31,976 nucleotides of DNA, taken from the NCBI RefSeq assembly GCF_000313135.1, contig NW_004457705.1:1-31976 (forward strand), in the 5' to 3' direction. Position 1 is the stretch's first letter. Each line of letters starts with the position of its first letter. The notes under the pieces were generated by a model. It ran no database searches, was not told the DNA's origin, and saw only the letters and a list, made by a program, of their open reading frames with translations. This DNA is from Acanthamoeba castellanii str. Neff. Lineage: Eukaryota > Discosea > Longamoebia > Acanthamoebidae. Positions 8,701-20,500 of the stretch are shown here, piece after piece. A program made the translations under genes and the position numbers.

Positions 8701-10781
8701 CGCCACGTCAGCGAGTGTCGTGCGTGTGTGTGTGCGGTGGTGCGTGTGCGGTGCGTGTCGCGTAGAGGGGCACCTTGGTGTCGGGTGATTCGGCTACCTT
8801 GGGTTTGCCTTTCGTTCCGCTGTCCTTCTCGGTGTCGGTGGCAACCGCCTCGCTGAGATCCTCCTCGTCTTCGACATTCTTGTCTGTCAGCGACCGCCTG
8901 TCGTCGTCATCTCCAACCGTCTGACATATGCAACACACGCACACACGCACACACGCGCACACGCACACACGCACACACGCACACACGCACGAGCCGAAGC
9001 CAGTCAGTCGAGAGGAACGAGAGTGGCTTGGTGTCGACACGACGTACGTCGTCGGTTTCGTCTTCGGTGGTGTGGGCGAGGGCGTTGGAGGTGATGACGT
9101 CGGCGGGCAGCGGGAGCACGAGCTGGTTGGCCGGGAAGGCCGTCCAGAAGCCCCGCCTGATGCCCCGGAGCGTGTACAGCATACGCCGCCTGTGCCCACT
9201 CTGCACGACCACATCCACCCGTTAATGCAATGCTCGCGGGTGAAAAACATGGCGCACACGACACACACGACACGCACCTTGCGGATGCCGGCGTTGAAGA
9301 GGTCTTGGTCGGTCACCAGCTGCGGGTTTGAGTGTAAAGAAAAATAAGAAAATCGCGACCAGCGCCACCAACGAGCGATGGAGAGAGAGAGAGAGGGCGC
9401 GTACGAGGAGCGTGTCGATGTCCTCGAAGCCGTCGGAGATGAGCAGGCTGCTGTACTCCACCGGCAAGCCGAGACCGGAGAGCCATTGGCCCAGGGGACT
9501 CTCGGCCTTGGTGTCCGGCAGGACCTCCGACCCACTGCTGCCCTTCTTCGGCAGGAGCGCCCGCCAACGGTCGTGGAAATACCTATTTAAATTTTAATCA
9601 AAACAATATTTTACTTGAATTAAAATAAAAGCATAATAAAATCATATTGAAATAATAATCATAAGATCTAAGAAAATAAAGAATAATTAGATAATAATAG
9701 TGTCTGGAGAGTACTTGGAGGAGCGGAGGATGGCGACGAGGGACTTGGGCTGGAGGTAGGACAGGATGTGGCCGATCACGGAGTCCGGGAGCCGGCCGAA
9801 GAAGCCCTCGTTGGGCCTCAGCGCCCACGCCGCGCCCTTGTCGGCCTTGCGCAGGTTCTGCATCGCACACCACCACCACGACCACGACGATGATGATGCG
9901 CCACAACATGTCAGTTGCCGAGCAACAAGCGATCGATCACCAATGAAGAATGAACATCGTTGCCAGCTGGGCGATCGATGTGTGTTGAGTGTGTTCTGTG
10001 CGTACCATGCGCGAGTAGAACCACGCCGCACGCGCACGCTGGTGAATTTACAGCCACGAAAGTTCATCGTCCACCGTAGCACGACACACGCGCGTTTCGT
10101 GACACGGAAGAAAAAAGAAGAGAGAGAAGGCGAGAATGGTGTTAGTGAAGAGAAGAAGAGTGATAGACATAGATGACAAGGCGCGTATGATGGTGATGAT
10201 GACGCAGCAGGCGCACCTTGCGCTGGAGGGCGTCGAGGGAGTGCTGGAGCTGGAGGACGGACGGGCGCAGGTAGGCAGCGACGAACGCGCAGCTGCCCTG
10301 CTTGAGCTCCGACTCCTCGACCAGCCCGGCCAGACCCACCACCGCCTCATCTACAACAAAGCAAAGAAAAGGAGGAGGAGAATTAAAGAATATGAATGAA
10401 ATCAAAACACAAATGTGAAATCGAATTGGCGCTACACGTTTGGTTGGCTACGCGATTATGTCCGTGATTTGTTGGAGGGGGGGGACGTACTGACGACATC
10501 GATCTGTTGTTGGAAGGCGAGGAGCGTAGATCGCTGCTCCGGGCGCAAGCCGTCAGGCAAGCCACCGCCTCGTCTACACAGATGAAAGAAAGTGAATGAA
10601 TATGTGTTATAAATCTGAAAAGCGAAAACGAGAGATTGCGCTACACGCAAAATGAACTCCTTAGGGGAGGAGAGATGTTGATTGGCCTGATCAATTATTC
10701 ACTTTTGAACTGTCTCCCCCAAATTAGAGAGAACTCGAATCAGGAAAAGGATGAAGCAACGTACGTTACGCGCTGCTTCAT
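5731..10781 (-). CDS. F-box, SAM and leucine-rich-repeat protein (SHOC2/LRRC40-like LRRs)
   Basis: Twenty-two exons join with consistent phase: 10781-10765, 10573-10491, 10350-10217, 10038-10006, 9857-9715, 9582-9405, 9319-9278, 9200-9048, 8920-8774, 8681-8541, 8431-8284, 8137-8001, 7881-7742, 7560-7424, 7342-7257, 7143-6921, 6820-6632, 6511-6450, 6350-6299, 6176-6098, 6012-5867 and 5768-5731 (835 residues). A helical start (MKQRVTRGG...) leads to an F-box at about 110-150 (GRLPDSVIGHILSYLQPKSL) and a SAM domain at about 166-226 (PLGQWLSGLGLPVEY, VTDQDLFNAGI). An acidic then Lys-rich linker follows, then 18 LRRs of about 23 residues plus a cap (about 381-800), and a basic tail ending KKTTAK. 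F-boxes recruit Skp1-cullin ligases; this LRR class binds signalling partners. A substrate receptor for SCF is a reasonable inference. The intron starting at 6920 uses a GC donor. The identity of the domains is secure; that all form one transcript is inferred from phase and distance. Confidence 0.85.
6512..6631. repeat. AT-rich intron tract with TATATA runs
   Basis: The intron between LRR exons 17 and 18 contains CATATGCATATGTACATACATATAT-like sequence and a (TA)n run near 6567-6580. Its base composition is very unlike the GC-rich exons around it. The intron at 9583-9714 is similarly AT-rich. Confidence 0.75.
7601..7725. repeat. Intronic AC / CGACACA microsatellite
   Basis: This tract lies in the LRR-gene intron between 7561 and 7741. 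It combines ACACAC runs with repeated ACGACACG units. In the sense of the gene it is GU-rich (GTGTGTCGTGTCGTG). Similar tracts lie in other introns of the gene near 5823-5866, 6181-6212, 6849-6912, 7150-7190, 8143-8205 and 8931-8992. Confidence 0.85.
8931..8992. repeat. Intronic CACACGCA repeat
   Basis: Repeated ACACGCAC units fill most of the intron between LRR exons 8 and 9. There are no spacers, so it is a plain satellite. Confidence 0.8.
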
Positions 10782-11166
10782 CTTCTGAGGCCGCAAGTTA
10801 CGAAGCTTGCACGAGGAGGATCGAATCTATCTATGTTCGTTGGCGACGACTTGAAGAGAGCGAATGAAGCTCACCCACAACCAGGAGGTGTCCGTTGCTC
10901 GCAAGAAGAAGAACTCGTAACCCGTTGGTGGGGACGTGCGCCTAAGCTTTGCTGCGATGGTGACCGTGTGGGTTCGGGTTGCGCGTGCCGTCCCCCGAAT
11001 TTCCCCAAATTAATTACCCCCCCCCCAACAGTTCGTGAGCGAGACGAGCCTTCACACTTCATCTCTTGCGTCAGCTCGAGCTGGTGTATGTGCACCAACA
11101 CGATCGTGTTCGCTGACTTGGGTCACGCGCTGATCCATGATGGCACCAGCGGGAGGATCAACGAAC
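10782..11166. other. Intergenic region between two minus-strand genes
   Basis: This 385-base stretch holds the 3' untranslated region of the Alba-RGG gene and the promoter of the F-box/SAM/LRR gene. A run of nine C residues lies near 11018-11027. I see no gene, and no clear AATAAA on the minus strand. Confidence 0.5.
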
Positions 11167-12909
11167 TTACTGCGGTTGCTGAGGCTGCACGGCCGGAGAT
11201 CCGCCACCACCGTGCTGCTGCTGTTCGCCGCCGTGAAAGCCGCCACGGCCTCCGCGTCGGCCACCGCCACGACCGCCTCGACCGCCGCTGGGCGCGCCTT
11301 CCGCGCCGAACTGCTGGGGCTGGGTCTGGTGGTCGCCGCCGGTGAAGAAGCCGCCACGGCCTCCACGTCGGCCGCCGCCACGGCCGCCGTAGCCACCACC
11401 GCCTCGACCGCCGCCGTTCATGCCCTGGGCCGGCGGGGCCACGAGCGGGATGCCGGGGTAGCCGCCGATGAAGCCCGGCTGCGGCTGCGGCGGGTAGCCG
11501 CCGATGAAGCCCTGCTGCGGCTGCGGTGGGTAGCCGACGACCTGGACGGGATAGCCGTTGCCGCCCTGGTTGAAGTTACCACCACCACCACTGAAGAAGG
11601 CGGCGGACGAGAGCGAGGTGAGAGGTCAGCGATGATCACCCACCGACCGACCCGCACGCGGATGAACGTGACACCAGCAAAATGGCTGAGGTTGCGTGTA
11701 TGGCTTACCCCCGCCTGCCGCGGCCACCGCGGCCACGTCGCTCGCCGAAGGGACGACCACCGGGCTGCTGCTGGCTCACCTGTCCCGTAGCCTGCTGGCC
11801 CCGTGCGAAGAGAGAGAGAGAGAGAGTGCTGAGCAAATCGATACAGAGTGTAGCATGCACAGGGGCTCAACTTGACTAACCTGCTGAACCGGAGCTTCGC
11901 CTTCGCCCACAACGGAACCCTCCGGAGCGAGCTCGCCGGCACCCTCCTGCCGACACATGACAAGGGGTGAGCCACCAAGCAAGCACGCAAGCAAGGCTGA
12001 AGGCGATGTGGTGAGAAACCGGAGGACCCCGCCTTCCTCCTCGGCCCCTCGGGCCTCGGCCAGCACCACGCGCAAGACCACCCCGACGAGCGCCTGACGA
12101 ACAAGGCGCAGAGGTGCACAAGGCTCAGTGGGTCTATCACATGTAAATGTACGCAGGCCACGGTAAAAAAGAACGAACGAACGAACGAGCTCGTGCATAC
12201 CCCTGGGAGGCTCGACGGTGCCGGCTGTGGGCGACGTCACCGCGCTGGGCACGTGCTCCTTGACCTGGTCCTCGGGCAGAGGAGCCTGGTAGCCGGGCGC
12301 CGATGTGTCGAGGGGCACGGTGGACAGAATGATTGTGATGGACGACACGTGACGAGTGGTCTCGATTCTGCACGTAAGTTGCACGATGAGCAGAGGACCA
12401 TTATGAATATACAGAGCGACAGCACTGCACGCAAACCAACAATGGCGTTGCGACTAACGCTGCGCTAGCGTTCGATGGAAACTGAGTGCACCTAGCGGGA
12501 GCTGCATTGCAGAGAATGCAGAAGCGTGAAGGGAGGGAGGACGTACGTGTCCAGGCCTTCCTCGAGAGGCTCGTACACGTCGGTGATATCGGTGGACGAG
12601 ATCTCGGTGATCTGGTGCAGGTTCGGTATCCTCCTCTTGATGATTTCAGCTATGGTGACCGTCTTATTGATCGCACGGCCCATGGCCTTCAGAATCACCT
12701 CGGTGAAGCCTTTCTCCTGCCGATTCGTGGAGTGGACATTGCATTTAGCGAAAGGTCTACACGACTCGGCGTGAGGGTGCACGAACCTTGAACAAAGTGG
12801 TGGCATACGAGATGGAGTTCCTCATCTTGCCCTTGGTAGTGATTCGGATTTCATTGTCTTTGATTTCTGCCTCTTCTCTCGGCTTCTCGATTTTCTCGTA
12901 CTTGTCCAT
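11167..12909 (-). CDS. Alba-domain protein with RGG/RG-rich C-terminus
   Basis: Seven exons fit: 12909-12787, 12716-12547, 12367-12201, 12093-12020, 11946-11881, 11794-11709 and 11590-11167, giving about 369 residues. The N-terminal third is an Alba domain (NEIRITTKGKMRNSISYA, EVILKAMGRAINKTV, EGLDTIETTRHVSSITIILS). The C-terminal half has RG/RGG blocks, two GYPPQPQxGFIGG repeats, and RGGRGGGRRGGRGG tracts. By family knowledge, Alba-RGG proteins of plants and protists bind RNA in ribonucleoprotein granules and translation control, so an RNA-binding role is likely. RG-rich exon 4 ends with a weak donor (GTTTCT). The junction before exon 6 is a tandem CAGCAG acceptor, allowing one Gln more or less. 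The stop TAA (11167-11169) overlaps a perfect donor-like GTAAGT, so an alternative last exon is possible. The Alba assignment is secure. Confidence 0.88.
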
Positions 12910-13277
12910 GCTGCAGCAAAGCAATCAAATTGATAAACAGTGCAACAGCATGCTGCACTGGCAGATTGGCACGTACGGGAAGGCAAAGCGAAACGACTGG
13001 GGTTACAGCTGGGATGGCACGAATTTATCTGTAGATCGGTCGCGATCGCTTGCGTGTTCGGTGGCTTGTGCTTTTGGCGCTACACTATTTTTTGCAATAC
13101 TGCCACCCGCCAAGATAAAACAAAATAGAAAGGATGCATCGTAGCAGAATACTGGGAAGATGTTGTTTGTTTCAATGACAAGGGAACTACAACAAGGGGC
13201 GAGGATGTGAAGCGAGAATCAAGGAGAAGAGAAAAATGGTGTGGAATGAACATTGGGGGGCTGGCAGTGAGGAAAGT
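12910..13277. other. Intergenic region between Alba and Rieske genes
   Basis: This 368-base stretch contains the Alba promoter side and the 3' untranslated region of the Rieske gene, both on the minus strand. Nothing gene-like is supported here. Confidence 0.5.
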
Positions 13278-14093
13278 TTACACAGAGTCCACGCCGACGA
13301 GCACCTTGGAGTCATCCTTGAACACGTAGGGCGGCACCTCCAAGTTCAGAGGGGCGGGACCCTGATATGAAATGAAATAATTGATTAGGCGTTGCATCAC
13401 AAAAGGCGAAGGAGATGCGATTGTTAATGAGGGGGGATCGGAAGATTTGTTAAGCGAGTGTGTAATTACCTTACGGATGCGGCCAGCAGTATCGTAGTGA
13501 GAACCGTGGCAAGGGCAGAACCAACCACCATACTCGCCCTGGCCACCGAGGGGCACGCAGCCGAGGTGGGTGCACACGCCGAGCACGATGAGCCACTCAG
13601 GCTTGTCGGCCTTCCTGCGGGCGGCATCGGGGCAGGGATCGCGCATGTCGGTGAGGGGCGCCGACTCGGCATCGGCGATTTCCTCGGCCGTGCGGTGACG
13701 GATGAAGAGGGGCTTGCCCCTCCACTTTACCGTCATGATGGTGCCCTCGGCGATGTTGGAGACATCAACCTCGACGTTGGCCATGGCGCGCACATTGGCG
13801 GCGGGATTCATCGAATCGAGGAACTTGATGACGGTGTGCTTGGCCGCGGCGGCATAGCCCACACCAGCGGTACCGAGCACCATGTAGCTGAAGGCTCGGC
13901 CTCCACTCTCGCCTCCCTCCTGCGCCTCGCGCTTGTAGTGGCCCCAATCGGGAACATTAATCTCGTGCACCTCGCGCTTGCTCGACCCGGAGCTCAGGAC
14001 GGGAGCCATGCGGGTAAGGGTGGCGGAGGCCGAGCCGCTCACCGCAGTGCTGGCCCTCAGCGTCGCAGCCGCAGAAATCGCAGTCCTCTTCAT
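13278..14093 (-). CDS. UQCRFS1: Cytochrome bc1 complex Rieske iron-sulfur subunit
   Basis: Two exons, 14093-13470 and 13361-13278, give 235 residues. The protein is the mitochondrial complex III subunit that passes electrons from ubiquinol to cytochrome c1 through a 2Fe-2S cluster. It shows an Ala/Ser/Arg-rich targeting start (MKRTAISAAATLRAS), one membrane helix at about 67-90 (SYMVLGTAGVGYAAAA), and both cluster-binding boxes: CTHLGC (174-179) and CPCHGSHYD (193-201). It ends GPAPLNLEVPPYVF..., matching the family end after the intron is removed. The intron 13469-13362 is 108 bases, phase 0, and has no in-frame stop, so an unspliced message would encode 36 extra residues next to the cluster fold. 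A plus-strand ORF of 247 codons over this gene is a shadow. Confidence 0.97.
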   Translation of the reverse strand: MKRTAISAAATLRASTAVSGSASATLTRMAPVLSSGSSKREVHEINVPDWGHYKREAQEGGESGGRAFSYMVLGTAGVGYAAAAKHTVIKFLDSMNPAANVRAMANVEVDVSNIAEGTIMTVKWRGKPLFIRHRTAEEIADAESAPLTDMRDPCPDAARRKADKPEWLIVLGVCTHLGCVPLGGQGEYGGWFCPCHGSHYDTAGRIRKVITHSLNKSSDPPSLTIASPSPFVMQRLINYFISYQGPAPLNLEVPPYVFKDDSKVLVGVDSV

Positions 14094-14591
14094 CTCTCTC
14101 TTTTGTGCAATGCGAATCAGGTGCGCTTCCTCTTCGACTCACCTCGACGAACAACCCCGTGCGCACCTCTGCCCCCCCACAAATTGCTGGCATTCCTCTG
14201 ATAATATGAATTTGCCTTTTCTCTTGGCATTTCTACTCTTCTCGGACCCGAACGCGAGATGTAGATGGGACACGCGGTCTGGTCCAAATGTGAAGTCCAC
14301 GGCTGCAAGTTATGGGGAGAGCTTCAGGTCGAGGGGTACGTGTACCGACGCCAAACTTGGGCGAAGGCAACAACCACTTTCGATCAGATCCTACTGCGCT
14401 GCGTGGCTGCCTGCGCCGAGGCTCTTGCACATCGACATTCCCTCACTTCGGGAAGGGAGTAACCGTCTCATCCTAGTCCCATCGCAACTCGCTACGTTTC
14501 CATCTTGATTGCCAAGCCCAAAAGGCGCCCATCGTAAATTGGCGTACACATTGAGAAGAAGGAGCAACACGGGAAGGAGTAAGTAGGACAC
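14094..14591. promoter_or_regulatory. Divergent promoter region, Rieske (-) and RasGEF (+)
   Basis: This gap of about 500 bases separates the starts of two divergent genes. It should hold both promoters and 5' untranslated regions. I see no TATA box or other motif that I can assign with confidence. Confidence 0.5.
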
Positions 14592-17500
14592 ATGAAGAAG
14601 TCCCTATCGTCGAAGACACTACCGTCCGTTTCGCCGGGAAAGACACCATCACATCGCAGCAAGGGAGAGAAGGAAGACGATACCTGGTCACGTCTACACG
14701 CCTCCACCCCCAACGTCAAACTCGCGCGTCGCGTCAGCCAGTCCGTGTTGGATGACACACCGCACTATCGTTACGATTACTTTCGAGACGATGACAGCCT
14801 GAGCGACGAAGACGACGAAGACAGCGTGAGCGAGAGCGACGACGCCGATGACGCAGTGGTCTGCGAAGTGGTGAGCGACGACGAAGGCGGCCACCACCAG
14901 CACCACCAGGCACAGAGCCCTCCTGACGCCGCTGCCGCGCCGGAGGAGGCCACGACGACCCCTGGCGGCCTGGCTGACGAGCTCAAGGCCATCGGCGACA
15001 GGCCCAGGTTCACGATCGGCAAGCGGACGGTCAGCGGCCTGCTGGACAACAAGCGAGTGCTCGGCCAGCAGCGCACCAAAGCTGTGGCGGCCGCCGCCCC
15101 GACCGCGACGGGCTCGGGTGCTGCTGCGACGGAGGCTGACGCGGGCGAGGCCAAGGCTGCGGACGAGGGCAGCAGCAGCGGTGCTCACCAGCCCCAGGCC
15201 GAGGAGCAGGAAGACAGCGACGACGACGAGGAGAGTGCGACCGAGCACACCGAAGACACCAACGAGACCGACGACGTACGCCACCCGTGCCCTGTTGGCA
15301 ATCATTGCCGGCTGCTGATCTTGTTCTCTCGCTTCGTGTGTCGTGTCGTGTCGTCGTGTGTCGTTGTGTGTCGTGTGGCTCCTTCTAGGTGAACACAGAG
15401 GACTACGAACCCGACCTCTCGGACGACGATAAGGAGCTCCATCACAACTTCAGCGACGGATGCCTCACCGCTGGCGATGACCTCGCCCACGCGGGCGTCA
15501 ACTACTCGCTGCGGGCTCGCCGCGGCGTGGTGCTCGACACGCCGGAGGGGATCGTTGGGGTGGGCTACGGGTTGGGCGAAGGCGTCAAGAGCAGCAAGAA
15601 CGGCGGTGGCGGTGGCGGTTCGCCCCTGGGCGGGTCCAAGGCCCTCAAGCTGCTCGGGATCCAGGAAAGGAGCGACGCGGCCATGGACCGCTTCAACAGC
15701 GCAACGCCCCTGGGCCCACTGGACGTGATCGACGGTGCGTACGCCAAGGCACCCATTTTATTTCTTCTTTTTCGCAGCTGTGTGTAGTGGTGTGTGTCGT
15801 GTCGTTGGCCGTGTCGTGTCGTGTCGTGGGCGGTGTGTCGTGTGCGCTGACCTTTCTTCTTTTGCTTCCTCGGCAGGCGGCAAAAAGAAGCTTGCGACCA
15901 GGCGCGGCTCGAAGATCAAGCTGCCGAGCAGGGGTTCGGCCGAAAAGGTCAAGATTCGCAGCCGGTCCAAGAATACGCCCACACTCTCGTAACGCGACCC
16001 TCTCTCCAGCCCGCCCGGGCGCCCTCTCTTCGCGCGTCTCTCTCGTCGTCTCACCCCAACCTTTTGGGTCCCTCTCGCGCCGTGATGGTGGTCCTCCCCA
16101 CAGGTCCCGCTCGCAGTCGGACACTACGCTGGACGTCATCGAGCGCGGCGAGGTCGCCTCTCGGCTTGGGAAGTCCTCGCCCAAGGTCCCCAAAGTACGG
16201 GTGACACCCGCGCTCGTCCTGGTTCGTGTGATGGTCTTTACCGACCCGTCGCGTTTCTCTTCCCCTCCTCCCCCATCACAGCAACGCAGTTCGATCAAGC
16301 ACATGCGTGCTTCGATCAAGTCACAATTTTCCGATTCGGTACCGCCTGGCCCAGAGGTGGTGCCGGCCAGGAAGGTGGTGGGCACGATCGACGAACTCAT
16401 CGCTCTTCTGTTCGACGCCCAGCACTGCGAGTCAGGTACTGGTGGGTTTGTTTTTTTGCCAATATTTGTGGAATGCACACGCATTCTTGTGCTCACCCGG
16501 CACCATCAGACAAGGACTACGAGTCGGACTTCCTCTACCTCTACAGATTCTTCATCAAGCCCAAGACGCTCCTCAAGAAGTTCATCGAGCTGTACCGCAA
16601 GAAGGAGGCCCTGCCGGACAAGGCCAGCGCCGAGCGCATCGCCGAAGGCGAGAACGAGCGATACCGCACCAAGAAAAGGTGCGGCCACCCCATCGTGTGT
16701 CGTGTCGTGTCGTGTCGTGTCTCCATGATACGCCCCGACACGAATCAGGTCGCAATGTTCACGCAAAGATTGTTGTGTGAATGGTCCTCACCCCAGGATA
16801 ATCGAGCTCATCCAAAGTTGGACGAAATTGGGCTTCGACGACCTGAACGAAGACGCCAACTTCATGCAGAAGCTCACCTTCTTCATCAACAACGTCCTCA
16901 CGCCCAACGTAAGCCCCCCTCCCACCACATTCCCATTCCCCCCCACCCTTGTCCCCATGTATTTGCGGAATGTGATGTCGACAACACGCTCTTCACAGGA
17001 GAGGACGGAATCCAACATCAACATCGAGCTCACCCAGCTCATCGAACGTAAGAACGCTGTCTACAAGAAACAGGTCGGTCCCAACCTCCTTCGGAGTGTC
17101 CCCCCCGCTCCGCTCACCACGTGCCATGGCCGTGGTTGCTGACCGGCTGGCCGGGCCAAAACAGAAAGAGGAAGAGGAGCTGGCCAAGGCGCGCTTCATC
17201 CCCCTGAAGCCGGACCAGTGCCACCGCGTGCGGAAAATCGCCCGACGTCTCAACTTCCTCGAGCAGCGCACCAAAGAGGCACCTCTCGCTCCAATTCCCC
17301 GTGGTCGAACCATCGCGTGCGAAGCTCACTCTTGCTCATGTCGCTGTGTGCGTGCGTGGGTGCGCAGGTGGTGGAGGAGATGACGTTCATCGAGCGGAGC
17401 CTGTTCGTGGCCATCCAGCCGTGGGAGTTCCTGGCCGTCCTCTGGAACTCGTCCCCGCCCACGCCCGAAGAGATGAAGCGCCAGGTACTGCTCATCACCA

Positions 17501-20500
17501 CCCGCTTTTGTAACCCGCGCGCGGTCGTGGTGTGTCGTGTGTCGTGTGTGTGGTGGCAATGTGGGACTGACTTTTCGTTCGACATATCTGAATTGTAACA
17601 AACAACAACAAAAGCAAAACTACAACATGTGGGAGGAGCACAAGACGCGACTGGAGAACTGGGTGGCGTCGGAGATCCTCACGCGACCAGACCTCACGGA
17701 ACGCACGCTGACCCTCAAGAAGTTCATCGACATCGCGCGCGTACGACCTGTCTCCCCCCCCCCACACCCAATCTCTCATCTCCCTCATCACATCACCGTT
17801 TGCACTGGCCCAGTTTGTGCTCGTGCCTGACACGGCTCCGGCTTTTTTTCCCTCATCAGTTCGCCTATAAGAACGGCAACTTGAACTGTGTCCACACGAT
17901 CGTCACGGCGCTCAGTTCCCCCGCTCTCAAGCGCCTCGCCAAGACCTGGAGCGTACGCTATTTGTTCACGACACACACACGCACGCACACGCACACACAC
18001 CACACACTCACACCACACGGCGACACGACGGCACACACGGCGCGCGCCGTCGCATTCACTCACGCGGCGATATGATTTCGTGGATCAGAATCTGCCGAGC
18101 AAGTCAGTGGCGTCGTTTGATAAGCTGGTCGCCCGAGTGCTCTCCGGGGAGCAGACCGACTACCAGGCCTACACGTCCCTCCTCAAGGAGGGCCGCACCC
18201 TCTCCTTCCTTCTACCCTCCCTCAGTACCCCCCCCCAATCCATAATCTCCCGCCCGCCACGACACACGCAACACGCACGACACGACACACACGGCACACA
18301 CGACACACACGACACACGACACGCACATGCTGACCGAACGCCACGCGCAGGTGTGTTCGCGCGAGAGATCTCGCGACTGAAGGAGGCGAAGAAGGAGGAC
18401 GAGAGCGGGGACAAGGCCAAGACCGTGGTGGACTTTACCATGCTCCGGCGGGCCACCGTGGTCATGCAGGAAATCCAAGGCTACCAGCAGCGCGGCTCGC
18501 CCGCGCTCACGTCGCGCCCCATCCTCAACAAATTTTTGCGCCAACAGCACCGATCCCTGCCAGGTACACCGCACACACGACACAACACACGCATACCGCA
18601 CACACACGACACGCGCACTAATCTCTGTCTTCCTTCGCACACAGATAATGTTATATACTACTTTTCACTCCACTGCGAATCGGAAGAGGACGGCACGTCC
18701 AAGGTTTGACGCGCAAACCCTTCTTTGAGTTTTTTTTGACCGGCGTGAGAGGCGGCTTGACTGACGCTGGCGTCATCTGTGTCCCCCCACACCCCCAACC
18801 CAACGCCCCATTGCAGGAAATCCAAATCGACAGCCTCGACCCGGGTCTCGTCTACGCCATCAACGCCGGACGATTTTTCGTCAAGTCCGGCTCGCCCACC
18901 GCGCTCGCGGCCAAGGTCCTCGACAAGTGGCTCAGCTCGCTGGGTACTCACCTTACCCGCCTCCGTCCTGTTCATTCGTTGCTCGTCAACCAATCAATGA
19001 TTATTAACCAACTGACCAACCACGACATCGCGATAACCGTTTGTAACAATTGCAATTGCATTGCAACACACCAGATCCGGACTTCCGAGACGCGGTGATC
19101 CTGTGCCGAGCGTACTGGCTCCCGTCGGTCGATCTCTTCAACAAGCTCACCGAATGGTACGTCGCCGCCGGCGTTCTATTCGAGGAATGTGCGAGCTTTA
19201 CATTCCACAGATGAATGCTAACAAGAAGCCCTGGGGGGGGGTAAACGATCTCTACTGCAGTTATCCCAAAGAGGCGCCGACGGACATGTGGGGCGACTAC
19301 AAGGAGGCGGAGGTGCACCTGCCCGACATTCAGGAGCGGCTGCGCACCGTGGACGCCATACGATTTTGGATGGAGGTGGAGATGCACGAACTCGCCAACG
19401 ACGACAAATTCAAGCGCCAGCTCACCGAGTACCACCACGCGCCGCCCGCTCACTCACCCTCCTCCCCGCCACCGTTCAGGCACTCACGATCGCTCCTTTC
19501 CCTCTTCTTCTTTTCCTTCCTCCTCTTCTTCTTCTTCTTCACCAACAGATTCGTGGACAACACGTACTTCATTAACTCCAACGAGGCCTCCTTCTTCCTG
19601 CACCTCAAGCAAACGTTCAATCCCGTCCGGGTACGACCACACGCTCCGCCACACACGCACACACGCACACACGCACGCACACGCACACACGCACACGCAC
19701 ACTCCTTCGTTGGCTAATCAGCCCCGCTTCTTTGTTTGTTTTTTGTGCTTTTGTGGTGGTCGATGAGGGTCTCCAGCCGCCAGTTCCCTCGTCCGTCGCG
19801 CCGGTGGTGTCCGGGGTGAGCGAGGAGGCGGTGACAGTCGAATACCCGATCGAGGAGAAGCTCATGGCCAAGACCTGTACGCCCTCCCTGCACTGTGCCG
19901 CCCTCTCGACTCATTCATCGAATTCCTTTCTCATGCCTGAATGAATGAACTAATGACACACAACACACACACACACAACACACAACACACAACACACAAC
20001 AGTCCCGCGAGAGCTGGCCGAGTGCTTGACCATCATCGACCAGGTCATGCTCAAGGCCATCCCGCCCAAGGAGCTCGTCCGCAAGGTTCTCCTCCTTCAT
20101 CGCTCTCAACCCACCACCACCACCACCACCACCACCACCACCACCACCACCACCACCACCACCACCACCACCACCACCACCACCACCACCACACCGGAAC
20201 GCTCACATCTCTCTCTCTCTCTCTCTGATCATCGCGTGTGACCACAGGCCTACACCAAACCGGAGAAGTCGCCCAACATGGCGGGCATGGTGAACCACTT
20301 CAACTCGATCTCCAACTGGGCAGCGAGCTTGATCGTGCTCGAAACCAACCAACAGAGACGAGCGCAGCTCCTGGTCCAATTCATCCTCGCCGCATGGGTG
20401 CGCTCCCCCCCCCAACCATCTCCCCGGACATCGTCGCACACGCACGCTCGCACGCGTTCCTCATTGCTTTGGTGGCTTTGCGCATTTTAACAGGAGTGTC

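Noticed and set aside
10865..11345. Plus-strand ORF over the end of the Alba-RGG gene
   Set aside because: It is antisense to RGG-coding sequence; the Ala/Ser/Thr-rich translation is a typical shadow.
13458..14201. Plus-strand ORF of 247 codons
   Set aside because: It lies antisense to the Rieske gene, whose identity is certain; high GC content keeps the opposite strand open.
15693..16496. Minus-strand ORF of 267 codons
   Set aside because: It is antisense to RasGEF exons 2-5; the plus-strand exons join in phase into a recognisable protein.
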